This document shows, in pieces, positions 55,701 through 63,408 of a stretch of DNA of 64,000 nt. The stretch covers positions 310,001-374,000 of the forward strand of contig JAKQDQ010000181.1 of NCBI GenBank assembly GCA_029573725.1, in the 5' to 3' direction. Both the position numbers and the translations under genes were made by a program. The stretch is from Verrucomicrobiota bacterium (GTDB lineage Bacteria; Verrucomicrobiota; Verrucomicrobiia; Limisphaerales; JADLHS01). How positions within the stretch are numbered: position 1 is the first letter of the stretch; each line of letters opens with the position of its first letter. The notes beneath the pieces were generated by a model, which saw only the letters and a program-made list of their open reading frames with translations, was not told where the DNA came from and ran no database searches.

Positions 55701-56306
55701 AAAACTCTGCGCCCGGAATTGCGCGGGTGACAAGGGGAAGCCAACAGGCATCGGGATTGCCCCCGAACCGCTGCGCAACGCTTCGACGAGGCGCCCGGCT
55801 TCGCCATTGAGGGATTGCCGTGGTGCTGCGTCCTGCAACGCCAGCCCCACGGAGGTCAGCAAGCTCAGATCATTGGCCGACGGACCGAGCCGGTTTGATT
55901 GCGCGTTGATCTCAGCCAAAAGCTGGCGTGAGAACTGGCGCAACCGCTGTGCCTGCACCAGTTCCATTTCCTTCACGCCTTCCTCGAGCAAGATGTGGTA
56001 GGTGTGCCAGGCGGAATCCGTGGTGATGAAAGCCGGCAGCGACTGACCGAAACGGTTGGTCTCTGATGGGGGTTCAATCTGTGGGCTTTGGATGTACGCT
56101 TCGAAGATTTGCTTGAACGTGGGGTCGGTGACAACGAAACCGTTGGAGCGGAGTAAATCCAGTCCATTGGTGGCTCCTTGAAACCCCTCCATCCCGCGGA
56201 CTTCAGCCAAATTATACGTTGCGGCAACCGTATTGCGAACACGCAACGGCGCGCAGCAACCGGCCACTGCAATCCAGAGCAGCGTTTTGCAGAGCCACGT
56301 ATTCAT
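52779..56306 (-). CDS. DUF3160-domain lipoprotein with C-terminal HEAT-like repeats
   Basis: 1175 residues from ATG 56306. Lipobox AVAGC (Cys17) follows a short hydrophobic signal. Residues about 25-790 match DUF3160 in layout: GLDLLRSNGFVVTDPTFKQIFEAY, PAFITTDSAWHTYHILLEEG, SVSYMGIVTPPQG, ARPQALYVIVPDG. From about 850 on come HEAT-like repeats (AAGLGEIISRLPWESRQKDLIQLLD, AAAAYSLAKLGATNTAPLL, ALADLGYMPAVDELF). A CAVCFHHTTDP stretch has two cysteines but no CxxCH. Function of DUF3160 is unknown; the mature protein is probably outer-membrane anchored. Confidence 0.85.
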   Translation of the reverse strand: MNTWLCKTLLWIAVAGCCAPLRVRNTVAATYNLAEVRGMEGFQGATNGLDLLRSNGFVVTDPTFKQIFEAYIQSPQIEPPSETNRFGQSLPAFITTDSAWHTYHILLEEGVKEMELVQAQRLRQFSRQLLAEINAQSNRLGPSANDLSLLTSVGLALQDAAPRQSLNGEAGRLVEALRSGSGAIPMPVGFPLSPAQFRAQSFYTQSPELSDYFAARQWYASVVFRLNNSRETQAAVALASLINHDPSLLSLWRQLSEPFDAFLAPAEDGTVREYTTAATAVLGTNALLATEAQLVQIQDRLASVLPAPRVNDQLLSPEQYSDFAKQTRGFRLLPPRRLPCAVCFHHTTDPKIPHRMYPSGLDFLASSVELRSPAAVRAVRSQFGEEVGNLILQAKGGPLPDSLHGDAMRLLAKLQEPLPAQVPAALRTEAWHDLQLWTQLGAWAEQRHTWALHTKLSVSYMGIVTPPQGMVAPYPEFFSGLAKLARRTAEAFAQAGLEPQFEIKSVATNLLESLELVEKAQRSRDEKELERMSGKLEQLGQFQNRYYEKHQAELEKVNPRTRHMQLQKQLTDLARRCAESGVATEADTETLRMFFDCRQNTARLIHDFAPVCDRLAELARKSLNREALTADDAKWIRDYGITLAGFHFYYGNSYEVPRDDFPIVTRVFSNPLTGSLLYAGLARPQALYVIVPDGKALQLYRGAVLTYREFVRPSDQPLDDESWRALIAKGQTPPAPTFTKSFYAETSVGELLKQLRAGRDDENPNYGDTRDLLWQIGARATAQDLAALFDLMTQAGDNNDLAAGLGEIISRLPWESRQKDLIQLLDSSNYNLASAAARILLSRPEAMDTAALTSAFAEQSPHGRRLICVLLSRLPQPTDATRKLLLQALRDPADGVRWQGLLAIYKTGWNDPQSVAALLASLNDTNELVGAAAAYSLAKLGATNTAPLLFTKLKERLPLPVIASEEQSPQVMAIVKDIHGTHYRASELLNVDRLALRLETPVTSIMKQNTSLRLPPKPIELPNHNYNLADALLEALADLGYMPAVDELFTLRGTDYDAQATRALAKLAPDRLTGEILAVAGDKQVDSYLRERALVTLCNISATNRVRDLIPLLDDTTPIEYSRTLPGPPMRVCDSTARTIAILLGWEHRLGLSYVRPDQREELMARAREWAKTIP

Positions 56307-57078
56307 GTCTGTCACTTGTGCTCGGATTTTGGCTGTCACGATGCTAACGAGGCTACGGCGCAAAATCCACCCAAAATCTGCGCCTGGGCTGGCAAACAAA
56401 TGGAGGCCGATTGGTTCAGTTGAATTCCATTCGCCGGATTTGTGGCCGCCGGAATAGGCGCGGCGGGAAGAAACACTGCGGAATTTAAGCCGAATCCATG
56501 TAGCTGGAAGGAAGCTCCCGATGGGCGGGGAATTGGCGGGAGATGCCAACGCCGCAATTGTCAGTTGCATGCCGGGATCGTTCAATCACAGCCAGGGCAT
56601 TGGCGTGCGCGCGAGTTTGGTTTGCGAATCCGATAGACCGGACTGATGGTCGGAGCTCGGGTGGCCGTTGGGGTGGCGGTTGAGGACGGGCCGGGATGAT
56701 GGGCATGTTTCCGGGAGGGATGAGGCGGCCGTGCGGAGAATTGCTTGTGGTGGCAGTGGGGAGTGCGGGGCGGTCGCCGCTGATGGCACTTGGGGATCGC
56801 TTCTGTGCTTGGTGCATCCCTTCCATTTTGAAAACAAGATCATTCTTTGACAGTTGTTCCGCAACGCCATCACGCCGCGTCAAATTTACGGGTAAAAAAC
56901 GTTGACAGAACTCCCGAATTTCTGGTACTTAGTGCGTTAACATTTTAATCTCGTCATTTAACCCGGGTTCACCTCCGGGCATGGAACGACGGGTGCGGAG
57001 TGTGGCAGCGATGATGAACCGCGAACCTGACTGGAAAAGTGTCTTGGCCAGTGGCGTTCGCCAACCGGACAGCAAGCT
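56307..57078. other. Gene-free interval with divergent regulatory potential
   Basis: About 770 bases separating the divergent DUF3160 and secreted-protein genes. I see no gene. The last 180 bases are less GC-rich and hold a candidate promoter at 56902-56931, leaving a long leader of about 140 bases to ATG 57079 that may be regulatory. Confidence 0.5.
56902..56931 (+). promoter_or_regulatory. Possible promoter of the large secreted protein gene
   Basis: TTGACA (perfect -35), 18-base spacer, TACTTA (weak -10), in AT-richer DNA. Confidence 0.4.
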
Positions 57079-59916
57079 ATGAAACTAAACCAACCTATCA
57101 AACACGGCTTCGTAGAAGCCGATCATCCCATCCAGCGGCAGTTCACCAGCTCGAGCGCACCATCGCCTCGTGGCCGGAGTGTGGTCACGGGGGCATTGGC
57201 ATTGGTCCTGATGTTGACAGCCGGGCGCGTGACTGCGGCCACCTCGACAATTTTTGCCGACGATTTTGAAAGTTACACCGCGGTGGCCACGAGCATGGCG
57301 GACACGGCAGATGCCAATCCCACCGGCTCCCAGTGGGTCATCAGTGATGACACCGCGTTGGGGGAAACGACACCGGGCGCCGGGGTGCAGGTCATCAACT
57401 GGTTGACCAATGCCGCGGGAGAGACCACCCAGAGCCTGTTCCTGCGATCGGGCACCAAGGCGGATATTCAGCTCAACGGTCCGAAGAGCGGCACCCGGTA
57501 CCAGTTGGATTTCTGGGCCTACGTCATCAAGGAACCCTCGAGCGATCGCGGTTTCTACATTCAAATCCAAGGCGAAGGCAACGATTACAACGGCAGCGAT
57601 TTCGTGGCTTATCAAGCGGACCGGGCGGCCAACTCGAAGGCGGTCCGTTATTACGACGGCATCAACACCCCTGCGGCCTGGAAAAACATCGGGACCTTCG
57701 AGACGAATGTCTGGCAGCACCATCGGCTGGTCATGTATCCCAACACCGGGGAAATGAAGGTGTACATTGATGACATGGAGAACCCGCTCAACTCCGGAGA
57801 CACCTGGCTGTCACGCAGCATCGTGGCGGTGCCCACCCTGATCAGCATCATCCATGAAGGGAACAGCGCCGACGACGGCTGGTGGGCGGTGGATAATATC
57901 GTCTTTACGGTGGATGACGCTATCAGTCTGGACACGACGATCACCGAAGGGTTTGAGAGTTACGCGGCGCGTACGAATCCTGACGATGACGCCGATCCGA
58001 CGGGGGCGTGGATTACGACCGAGTTTGACGGCAGTGGCGACCGGAGCATTCCCGCCATGCCGGGCAAGGTGCAAATCGTGGATTCATCCGTAGTGACGCC
58101 ACATTCCGGCAGCAAATCCCTCAAGCTGGAAGGCGGACAGCGCGCCGGCGCCACCCTGGCCTGGGGCGAACCCCCGCAGAGCGACGTGCAGGTGACTTGG
58201 TGGGCCCGGGTGCCGGCTGCCGTGCAAAATCTGCCGACCGATGACGCCGTGTATCTGCGCATGTCACTCTATGGCAAGGAGGGGGCCAACAGCCGCGCCG
58301 GAGATTGCATGTTGCTGGGATACGGAATCCGGGTTCAAAACGGCACCAATGTTGGCAACGGGATGAAGTTGATGTATTACACGACGGCCTGGGTGGAATC
58401 CGAGGTCACTTATACCCCCGACGTTTGGGAGGAATACCGGGTGATTACTCACACCAGCTCGGGGAAATACACGGTCATCAAGAATCCGAACAGCCCCAAT
58501 CCGCAGGTGGTGGTGGATCGGGCGCCATTTATCAGCGGCAGTCCCTCTGTGCAGCCGGTTTTCATGGCCGCTTGGAGCAGTTCCAATGGCAGTGGTCACC
58601 CACCGGTTTATGTGGATGACATCGAGGTAAAGTCGCTGGTGTCCATTGCGGACCCGTTGCCGACGCCTTACACACCCACTCTCCATGGGGACCGGTTCAC
58701 CAATTACACGATGCTGCGCGTGCCGGGGTCGGTGGGCAAGGCGGTCGTGGCCCCGGATAACTCGACGATTTTGTTCGCGATGGACGCGCCCCCGCCCGAT
58801 GGAGGAATTTATCGGGCCGTCAAGGTGGCCAGCGGCAATTGGGCGGTGGACTCCACGCCGATCGTGACGGGGATTGACAGACCCTCCGGTTTGGTGGTGG
58901 ATGCCGCCGGTACGCTCTGGTGGACGCATGATTACGCCCAGTCACTGCGCCGGCTGAAAGCGCCTTGGGCTACTTCCACGTGGGAAGAGGTGGTTTCCAA
59001 CTTCGGCTACACGGATGGCGATGACGATCCAATCGACCTGTGCATCGCGCCGGCAGGTTTTAGTGGGATGCTGGGCAGCCCGGGGCAGATCGTGATCGCG
59101 GACCGTGGGAGCGACGACAACCCCAACAACGCGGTGTACCTGCTCGATCCCGCGACGACGACCCTCGGTCAAACCAATCTGGTCCTGGGATCACCGGCTC
59201 CGACCGCGGATTGGTGGAAGTTCCTGATTGATCAGACGGCCACGGGGTTGGGCGGTGATAATCTGAACGGCATCGCCCCGCTGGCGCAGTCGGGTGAAGT
59301 GGTCACCCTCAGCACCGACGGCTACATCAGTGCCATTAACGGTGATGGCAGTTACCGGACCATTTTCCCCGCGACCTTGTGGCAGGACTTCTGGACCGGC
59401 GGCCCGGCCCCGAACGGGATCGCGCTGGCGGTGGATCCCGCCGACGGACGGATTTGGGTGGGAGATGACACTCGTGATCAGGTCTGGTCCATTGCCTCCA
59501 ATTCCGGCAATGACGCCTCGGCCCCGGATCAACTCGAGTTGTCCTTCCCGCTCACCAATCCCGGCCGGCCAGATTTGCAGCTGCAAATGCACGATCCGAC
59601 CATGGCCTTTGCCGGCAACGGCGCGTTCATGGTGCTGACCGATGGCAGTGTGCTCAATGACGGAGGACGACTGATCATCTTCCACAACGAGCCGATTGCC
59701 ACGCTGGACATCTCCATCACCCAGGCCACCCGGCAGGGCGATGGTTTCCATCTGACGTGGGAGAGTGCCGGGGCGGCGACCTATGAGGTCTGGCGCTCAA
59801 CGGACTTGAGCGATCCGAACGGCTTCGTGAACATTTCGGGCGACCTGTCCGGCACGAGTTACGTGGATGCGAACCCGCCGGCTGGCGCGGCCTTCTACCG
59901 GATCCGGGTGAAATAA
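57079..59916 (+). CDS. Large secreted protein with two LamG-like domains and a propeller-like region
   Basis: 945 residues. Positions about 34-54 form a signal segment (ALALVLMLTAGRVTAA) after an unusually long N-region; GTG 57181 would give a normal 20-residue signal and is a credible alternative start. Two similar modules follow (TIFADDFESYTAVATS and ITEGFESYAARTNPDDD), each a jelly-roll-like domain of about 240 residues, then a propeller-like region with SGLVVDAAGTLWWTHDY and GIALAVDPADGRIWVGDD, and a C-terminal FnIII-like module ending AGAAFYRIRVK. Probably binds surface glycans or plant-like material; no catalytic residue can be named. Confidence 0.75.
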   Translation: MKLNQPIKHGFVEADHPIQRQFTSSSAPSPRGRSVVTGALALVLMLTAGRVTAATSTIFADDFESYTAVATSMADTADANPTGSQWVISDDTALGETTPGAGVQVINWLTNAAGETTQSLFLRSGTKADIQLNGPKSGTRYQLDFWAYVIKEPSSDRGFYIQIQGEGNDYNGSDFVAYQADRAANSKAVRYYDGINTPAAWKNIGTFETNVWQHHRLVMYPNTGEMKVYIDDMENPLNSGDTWLSRSIVAVPTLISIIHEGNSADDGWWAVDNIVFTVDDAISLDTTITEGFESYAARTNPDDDADPTGAWITTEFDGSGDRSIPAMPGKVQIVDSSVVTPHSGSKSLKLEGGQRAGATLAWGEPPQSDVQVTWWARVPAAVQNLPTDDAVYLRMSLYGKEGANSRAGDCMLLGYGIRVQNGTNVGNGMKLMYYTTAWVESEVTYTPDVWEEYRVITHTSSGKYTVIKNPNSPNPQVVVDRAPFISGSPSVQPVFMAAWSSSNGSGHPPVYVDDIEVKSLVSIADPLPTPYTPTLHGDRFTNYTMLRVPGSVGKAVVAPDNSTILFAMDAPPPDGGIYRAVKVASGNWAVDSTPIVTGIDRPSGLVVDAAGTLWWTHDYAQSLRRLKAPWATSTWEEVVSNFGYTDGDDDPIDLCIAPAGFSGMLGSPGQIVIADRGSDDNPNNAVYLLDPATTTLGQTNLVLGSPAPTADWWKFLIDQTATGLGGDNLNGIAPLAQSGEVVTLSTDGYISAINGDGSYRTIFPATLWQDFWTGGPAPNGIALAVDPADGRIWVGDDTRDQVWSIASNSGNDASAPDQLELSFPLTNPGRPDLQLQMHDPTMAFAGNGAFMVLTDGSVLNDGGRLIIFHNEPIATLDISITQATRQGDGFHLTWESAGAATYEVWRSTDLSDPNGFVNISGDLSGTSYVDANPPAGAAFYRIRVK

Positions 59917-59928
59917 GTGGGGACAACG

Positions 59929-59963
59929 CTTCCGCCAGCGGGTGAAACTCCCGCTGGCGGAAG
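59929..59963. terminator. Perfect 14-bp hairpin
   Basis: CTTCCGCCAGCGGG and CCCGCTGGCGGAAG, 7-base loop, 12 bases after the secreted-protein stop. GC-rich and perfect but without a T-run. Confidence 0.7.
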
Positions 59964-59979
59964 GAACCTTGCCGGGAAG

Positions 59980-60008
59980 TTGGACGAGCCGCCGAACCCG
60001 GCTAATTT
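59980..60008 (+). promoter_or_regulatory. Likely pseudopilin promoter
   Basis: TTGGAC, 17-base spacer, TAATTT, then 24 bases to ATG 60033. Follows the hairpin directly, so the pseudopilin gene probably has its own transcript. Confidence 0.5.
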
Positions 60009-60032
60009 GTGTACGTCGAAGCATGGTGAACC

Positions 60033-60917
60033 ATGAACATCCATAACCAAACACGACGCGGATTTACACTGATCGAATTGCTGGTGGTCATTGCCATCAT
60101 CGCGATTCTGGCGGCGATGTTGTTGCCGGCACTCTCGAAGGCAAAGGCCAAGGCGCAGGGCGTTTACTGCATGAACAACCACAAGCAACTCGCTTTGGCG
60201 TGGCGGCTTTACGTGGATGACAGTAACGATGTGTTGCCCTTCAGCAAGGGGAACGGCAATTATGATCCCTACGCCTGGGTTAACGGCTGGCTCGACTATT
60301 CCGGATCGCGGGATAATTGGGATGTGAATGAGACGATCGGCAAGAGCATCCTTTTCACGTACGCCGGCAAAAACCCGGCGATCTTCAAATGCCCCTCGGA
60401 TCAAAGCAAAGTAACGGTTTTGGGCCGCACCCTGCCGCGCGTGCGCAGCATGTCCATGGTGAACTGGGTGGGCGGGCGTGGCAGTGGCGGCGGACAACTC
60501 GCGGCGATGAACTGGTCGCAAACCGCACTGGGCAACAAAAGTGGGGAGGCGCGAATTTACCGGAAGTACAGCGACATGAATGTGCCCGGCCCCGCCCAAA
60601 CCGCCGTGTTTCTGGATGAGCGCGAAGACAGCATCAATGACGGAATGTTCGTCATCGCCATGGAAGGGGCGCCCGCGGGCGGCAGCGGTGCGCCTTCTCC
60701 GGGAGCCTATGGAATTATCGATTATCCCGCCGCCTATCATGGTGGCGCCGGCGGATTTTCCTTTGCTGACGGCCATTCGGAAATCCACAAGTGGCGGGAT
60801 CCGCGGACGACTCCGGCCCTGCGGCGCGGGGGAAATTATGATTACAATTTCAAAGCCACGCCGAACAATCCGGACGTCGCGTGGATGCAGGAAAATTCGA
60901 CACGCCGGATTCCCTGA
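60033..60917 (+). CDS. Type II secretion pseudopilin-like protein
   Basis: 294 residues. Prepilin motif [20 protein letters not shown] (positions 8-27; cleavage after Gly10) and a C-terminal [11 protein letters not shown] pattern of the H-x9-DG proteins common in Verrucomicrobiota, Lentisphaerota and Planctomycetota. The head is a beta-rich globular domain. These proteins occur in large numbers and often beside exported proteins; assembly into a secretion pilus or surface structure is assumed, not shown. It follows the large secreted protein. Confidence 0.9.
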   Translation: MNIHNQTRRGFTLIELLVVIAIIAILAAMLLPALSKAKAKAQGVYCMNNHKQLALAWRLYVDDSNDVLPFSKGNGNYDPYAWVNGWLDYSGSRDNWDVNETIGKSILFTYAGKNPAIFKCPSDQSKVTVLGRTLPRVRSMSMVNWVGGRGSGGGQLAAMNWSQTALGNKSGEARIYRKYSDMNVPGPAQTAVFLDEREDSINDGMFVIAMEGAPAGGSGAPSPGAYGIIDYPAAYHGGAGGFSFADGHSEIHKWRDPRTTPALRRGGNYDYNFKATPNNPDVAWMQENSTRRIP

Positions 60918-60965
60918 ATCTGCGCGCGTGACGGGCAGTTCGCTTGTATCGGACTGAGGCGATTT

Positions 60966-61523
60966 ATGCGGCGACTTTTGATTCATCTGTTGATGGCCGG
61001 CCTGGTGATTCTCACAGGATGCGGCAAGGGCGATTCGGGCCCCGATCCCGCGCGCCTGCAGCAGGCGTTGGAACGCTTGAATGCAGCGGTCACGCCGCAG
61101 GAACGCCTCAGCTGCCTCGGGGAAGCCGCCAAACAAAGCCTGGCGGCGGGCAAATCTGCAGAGGCGCAGAAGTACGCGCAGGAATTGCTCGACCTGCTGC
61201 CCGGCTTGCGCGCCCAAGCCGGAGCGGGTGACGCCGCCATGGATGCGCACCAGGTGCTGGGGCGGATCGCGCTGCGCGCCGGGCAGGTGGATGAGGCCAG
61301 GCGGCATTTGCTGGAGTCCGTCAAAATCCCCGGCCCGCGAATGACGGATTACGGTCCGGAGATGGGGCTGGCGAAGGACCTCCTGGGGAAGGGCGAGCGT
61401 CAAACGGTGCTCGATTATTTCAGTATCTGCGAGAAATTCTGGGATCGGAACCGTCTGGCCGAATGGGCCCAGCAGGTGCAGCAAGGCCAGGTCCCTGATT
61501 TCCCCCCGAACCTCCTCAATTAA
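60966..61523 (+). CDS. Lipoprotein with helical (TPR-like) domain
   Basis: 185 residues, lipobox VILTGC (Cys19). The mature part is helical with repeated AxxALERLNAAV, EAQKYAQELLDLLPG and MDAHQVLGRIALRAG units that look TPR-like. Ends PDFPPNLLN. Unknown function; it starts 48 bases after the pseudopilin stop on the same strand and may belong with it. Confidence 0.75.
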   Translation: MRRLLIHLLMAGLVILTGCGKGDSGPDPARLQQALERLNAAVTPQERLSCLGEAAKQSLAAGKSAEAQKYAQELLDLLPGLRAQAGAGDAAMDAHQVLGRIALRAGQVDEARRHLLESVKIPGPRMTDYGPEMGLAKDLLGKGERQTVLDYFSICEKFWDRNRLAEWAQQVQQGQVPDFPPNLLN

Positions 61524-61541
61524 CCGGGCACGACGCCCCGC

Positions 61542-63320
61542 CTACCAGGCTTCCACGCGGAAGAATCCCGTCGCATTTGTCCCGATGGGCAGGCGGAAAC
61601 GGTATTGGTCCTGGCCCAACGCCACTGGAGTGGCCTCCGGCACCAGCGTGTACGCACCCGCTGGTTGCGAAGCGCGCAGCAACCGGAAGGTCGTCAACGG
61701 CGCCGCTCCCGCGCACACGATTTCCAGCGTGTCATCTGCCGCGATGGTTTCAATGGAAAGAATGCTGACCGTGGGAGGAGGCAACAGCAGCAGGTCCCCA
61801 AGGCTTTGCCCGCCGGTACCGCTCTGAAACAGGTACTGCACTTCGTGCGGGTTCAAGGCGCGCCGCCAGATGGCGAAGTCGTCCACATAGCCGGTGAAGT
61901 AATTGGCGCCTGTGGGCCCCTCGCGGCCCATGGCCGCAGCCTGCCCCGGTTTGATATTTCCAGTCAGACCGGCCGACCCGCCGCCATCGTTGCCAACGTG
62001 CGCATCCATCAACTCCCCATTCAAATAGATGGCGGCTTCGCCCGCCCCCGGAAAGGCCTGGCCGTTGTACGTGGCCACGATGTGGATCCACTGATTGGTC
62101 GGGAGAAAACGGCCCGCAATTCCCGGTCGGGCCGCATGGTTGTCCGTCGTGGTGATTTTGAAACGCAGTTCGTTGTTGGGCTTGTCCAGATAAAGCACGT
62201 AGGCATCCGCCGCCGAATCAAAGATCGCGCCGTAGTTGCCGGCAAGCTGGGCGGGCAGATTTTGCAGGTTGAGCCAGATCGAGAGGCTGAGTTGATTGGT
62301 GCCGATGTCCATCCCGGAGTTTTGGGGCAGGGTCACATACGCGTTTGCGCCCTCCAGCTTCAACGCGCCGCCCAGTTGGGCCCAGGGCGATTGAAACCAG
62401 TGCGAAGCGCCGTCGTTGCGGATCAACGCGGCGTTGTTGGTGCCGTGGTCGTCTGCGATGGTGGTGGCGAAGGCATTGGTCAGTCCGTCGTCAAAATTCC
62501 AGTAGGCGAACAGATCGTCGGCCAGATGCACCGGGCCGTTGGTATCCGGCGGCAACTGCGCGTTTCGAACCGCGCCCGGATCGTTGGAGATGATGCCGTC
62601 CACGCCCAGGCCCACAAGGTAGCGGATTTCGGAAATACTATCCACGGTCCACACGAACAGCTTCAATCCGGCGTTGTGCACCAGGTCCAGCACCGCGGGG
62701 GTAACCGCTGATCGCTCCCAGGCGATGGTGCCTGCGCCGGCGGCGATGGCCGCGTTCAGCTTGGCCTCCGTGAACGCCCCGCTGCCCAACGCGGCAAGCC
62801 TCAGGTCGGGCGCCAAAGCATGAATGGCACTGAGGAAGTTCCAATCGAATGACTGCACCACCACCTGGTCAACCACCTCCAGGCGTTGGAGCTCGCTCAG
62901 GTAGGCACTGGCCGGGCCCTGCTTGTGCTCGATGAGCGGTGTGGCAAACGGCAGGGTGTTGGTGATCATTTCCTCAAGGGTCGGCACCCGCTCTCCGACA
63001 AACTGCGGCCCGAACCAGGAGCCGGCGTCCAGCTGTTTGATTTGCGCCAGGGTTTTGCCGGTGATGGGGCCGGTGCCGTCCGTGGTCCGGTCCACCGTGC
63101 TGTCGTGCATGATGACCAGGTAGCCGTCCGCGGAAACATACACATCGGTTTCCACCAGGTCCGCCTTGCCTTCGGCGGCCATGAACGCCGCCACCGTGTT
63201 CTCCGGAGCAAACCGTGAATTGCCGCGATGGGCAATGCTGAGGACTTCGGCAGCCTGGGCTGTCAGCAACAGGGCAGCCCCTTGCCAGCAGAGAAGCGGG
63301 ACCAATTTGCGTAATAACAT
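61542..63320 (-). CDS. Exported glycerophosphodiester phosphodiesterase with LamG-like domain
   Basis: 592 residues from ATG 63320. Signal to about 24 (LLLTAQA). GDPD domain about 25-270: AHRGNSRFAPENT (His31, Arg32), LVETDVYVSADGYLVIMHD (Glu57, Asp59, His72) and DGIISNDP supply the metal and phosphate sites. Residues about 300-510 form a concanavalin/LamG_3-like sandwich (LFAYWNFDDGLTN, GYVDDFAIWRRALNPHEV). A shorter C-terminal strand-rich end follows. Such fusions probably target the enzyme to a surface or polysaccharide; substrate is open. Confidence 0.88.
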   Translation of the reverse strand: MLLRKLVPLLCWQGAALLLTAQAAEVLSIAHRGNSRFAPENTVAAFMAAEGKADLVETDVYVSADGYLVIMHDSTVDRTTDGTGPITGKTLAQIKQLDAGSWFGPQFVGERVPTLEEMITNTLPFATPLIEHKQGPASAYLSELQRLEVVDQVVVQSFDWNFLSAIHALAPDLRLAALGSGAFTEAKLNAAIAAGAGTIAWERSAVTPAVLDLVHNAGLKLFVWTVDSISEIRYLVGLGVDGIISNDPGAVRNAQLPPDTNGPVHLADDLFAYWNFDDGLTNAFATTIADDHGTNNAALIRNDGASHWFQSPWAQLGGALKLEGANAYVTLPQNSGMDIGTNQLSLSIWLNLQNLPAQLAGNYGAIFDSAADAYVLYLDKPNNELRFKITTTDNHAARPGIAGRFLPTNQWIHIVATYNGQAFPGAGEAAIYLNGELMDAHVGNDGGGSAGLTGNIKPGQAAAMGREGPTGANYFTGYVDDFAIWRRALNPHEVQYLFQSGTGGQSLGDLLLLPPPTVSILSIETIAADDTLEIVCAGAAPLTTFRLLRASQPAGAYTLVPEATPVALGQDQYRFRLPIGTNATGFFRVEAW

Positions 63321-63327
63321 GGTTAGA

Positions 63328-63356
63328 GCGTTAACACGCGGGCTGACCCTTGTCAA
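63328..63356 (-). promoter_or_regulatory. Likely near-leaderless promoter of the GDPD gene
   Basis: On the minus strand TTGACA (perfect -35), 17-base spacer, TAACGC, 7 bases to ATG 63320. The -10 lacks the final T. Confidence 0.45.
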
Positions 63357-63408
63357 ATGGCGGGAGCGGCGGTCCCGGGACGCCGGCGCGGAAGGAGTGC
63401 CCGGGGTC

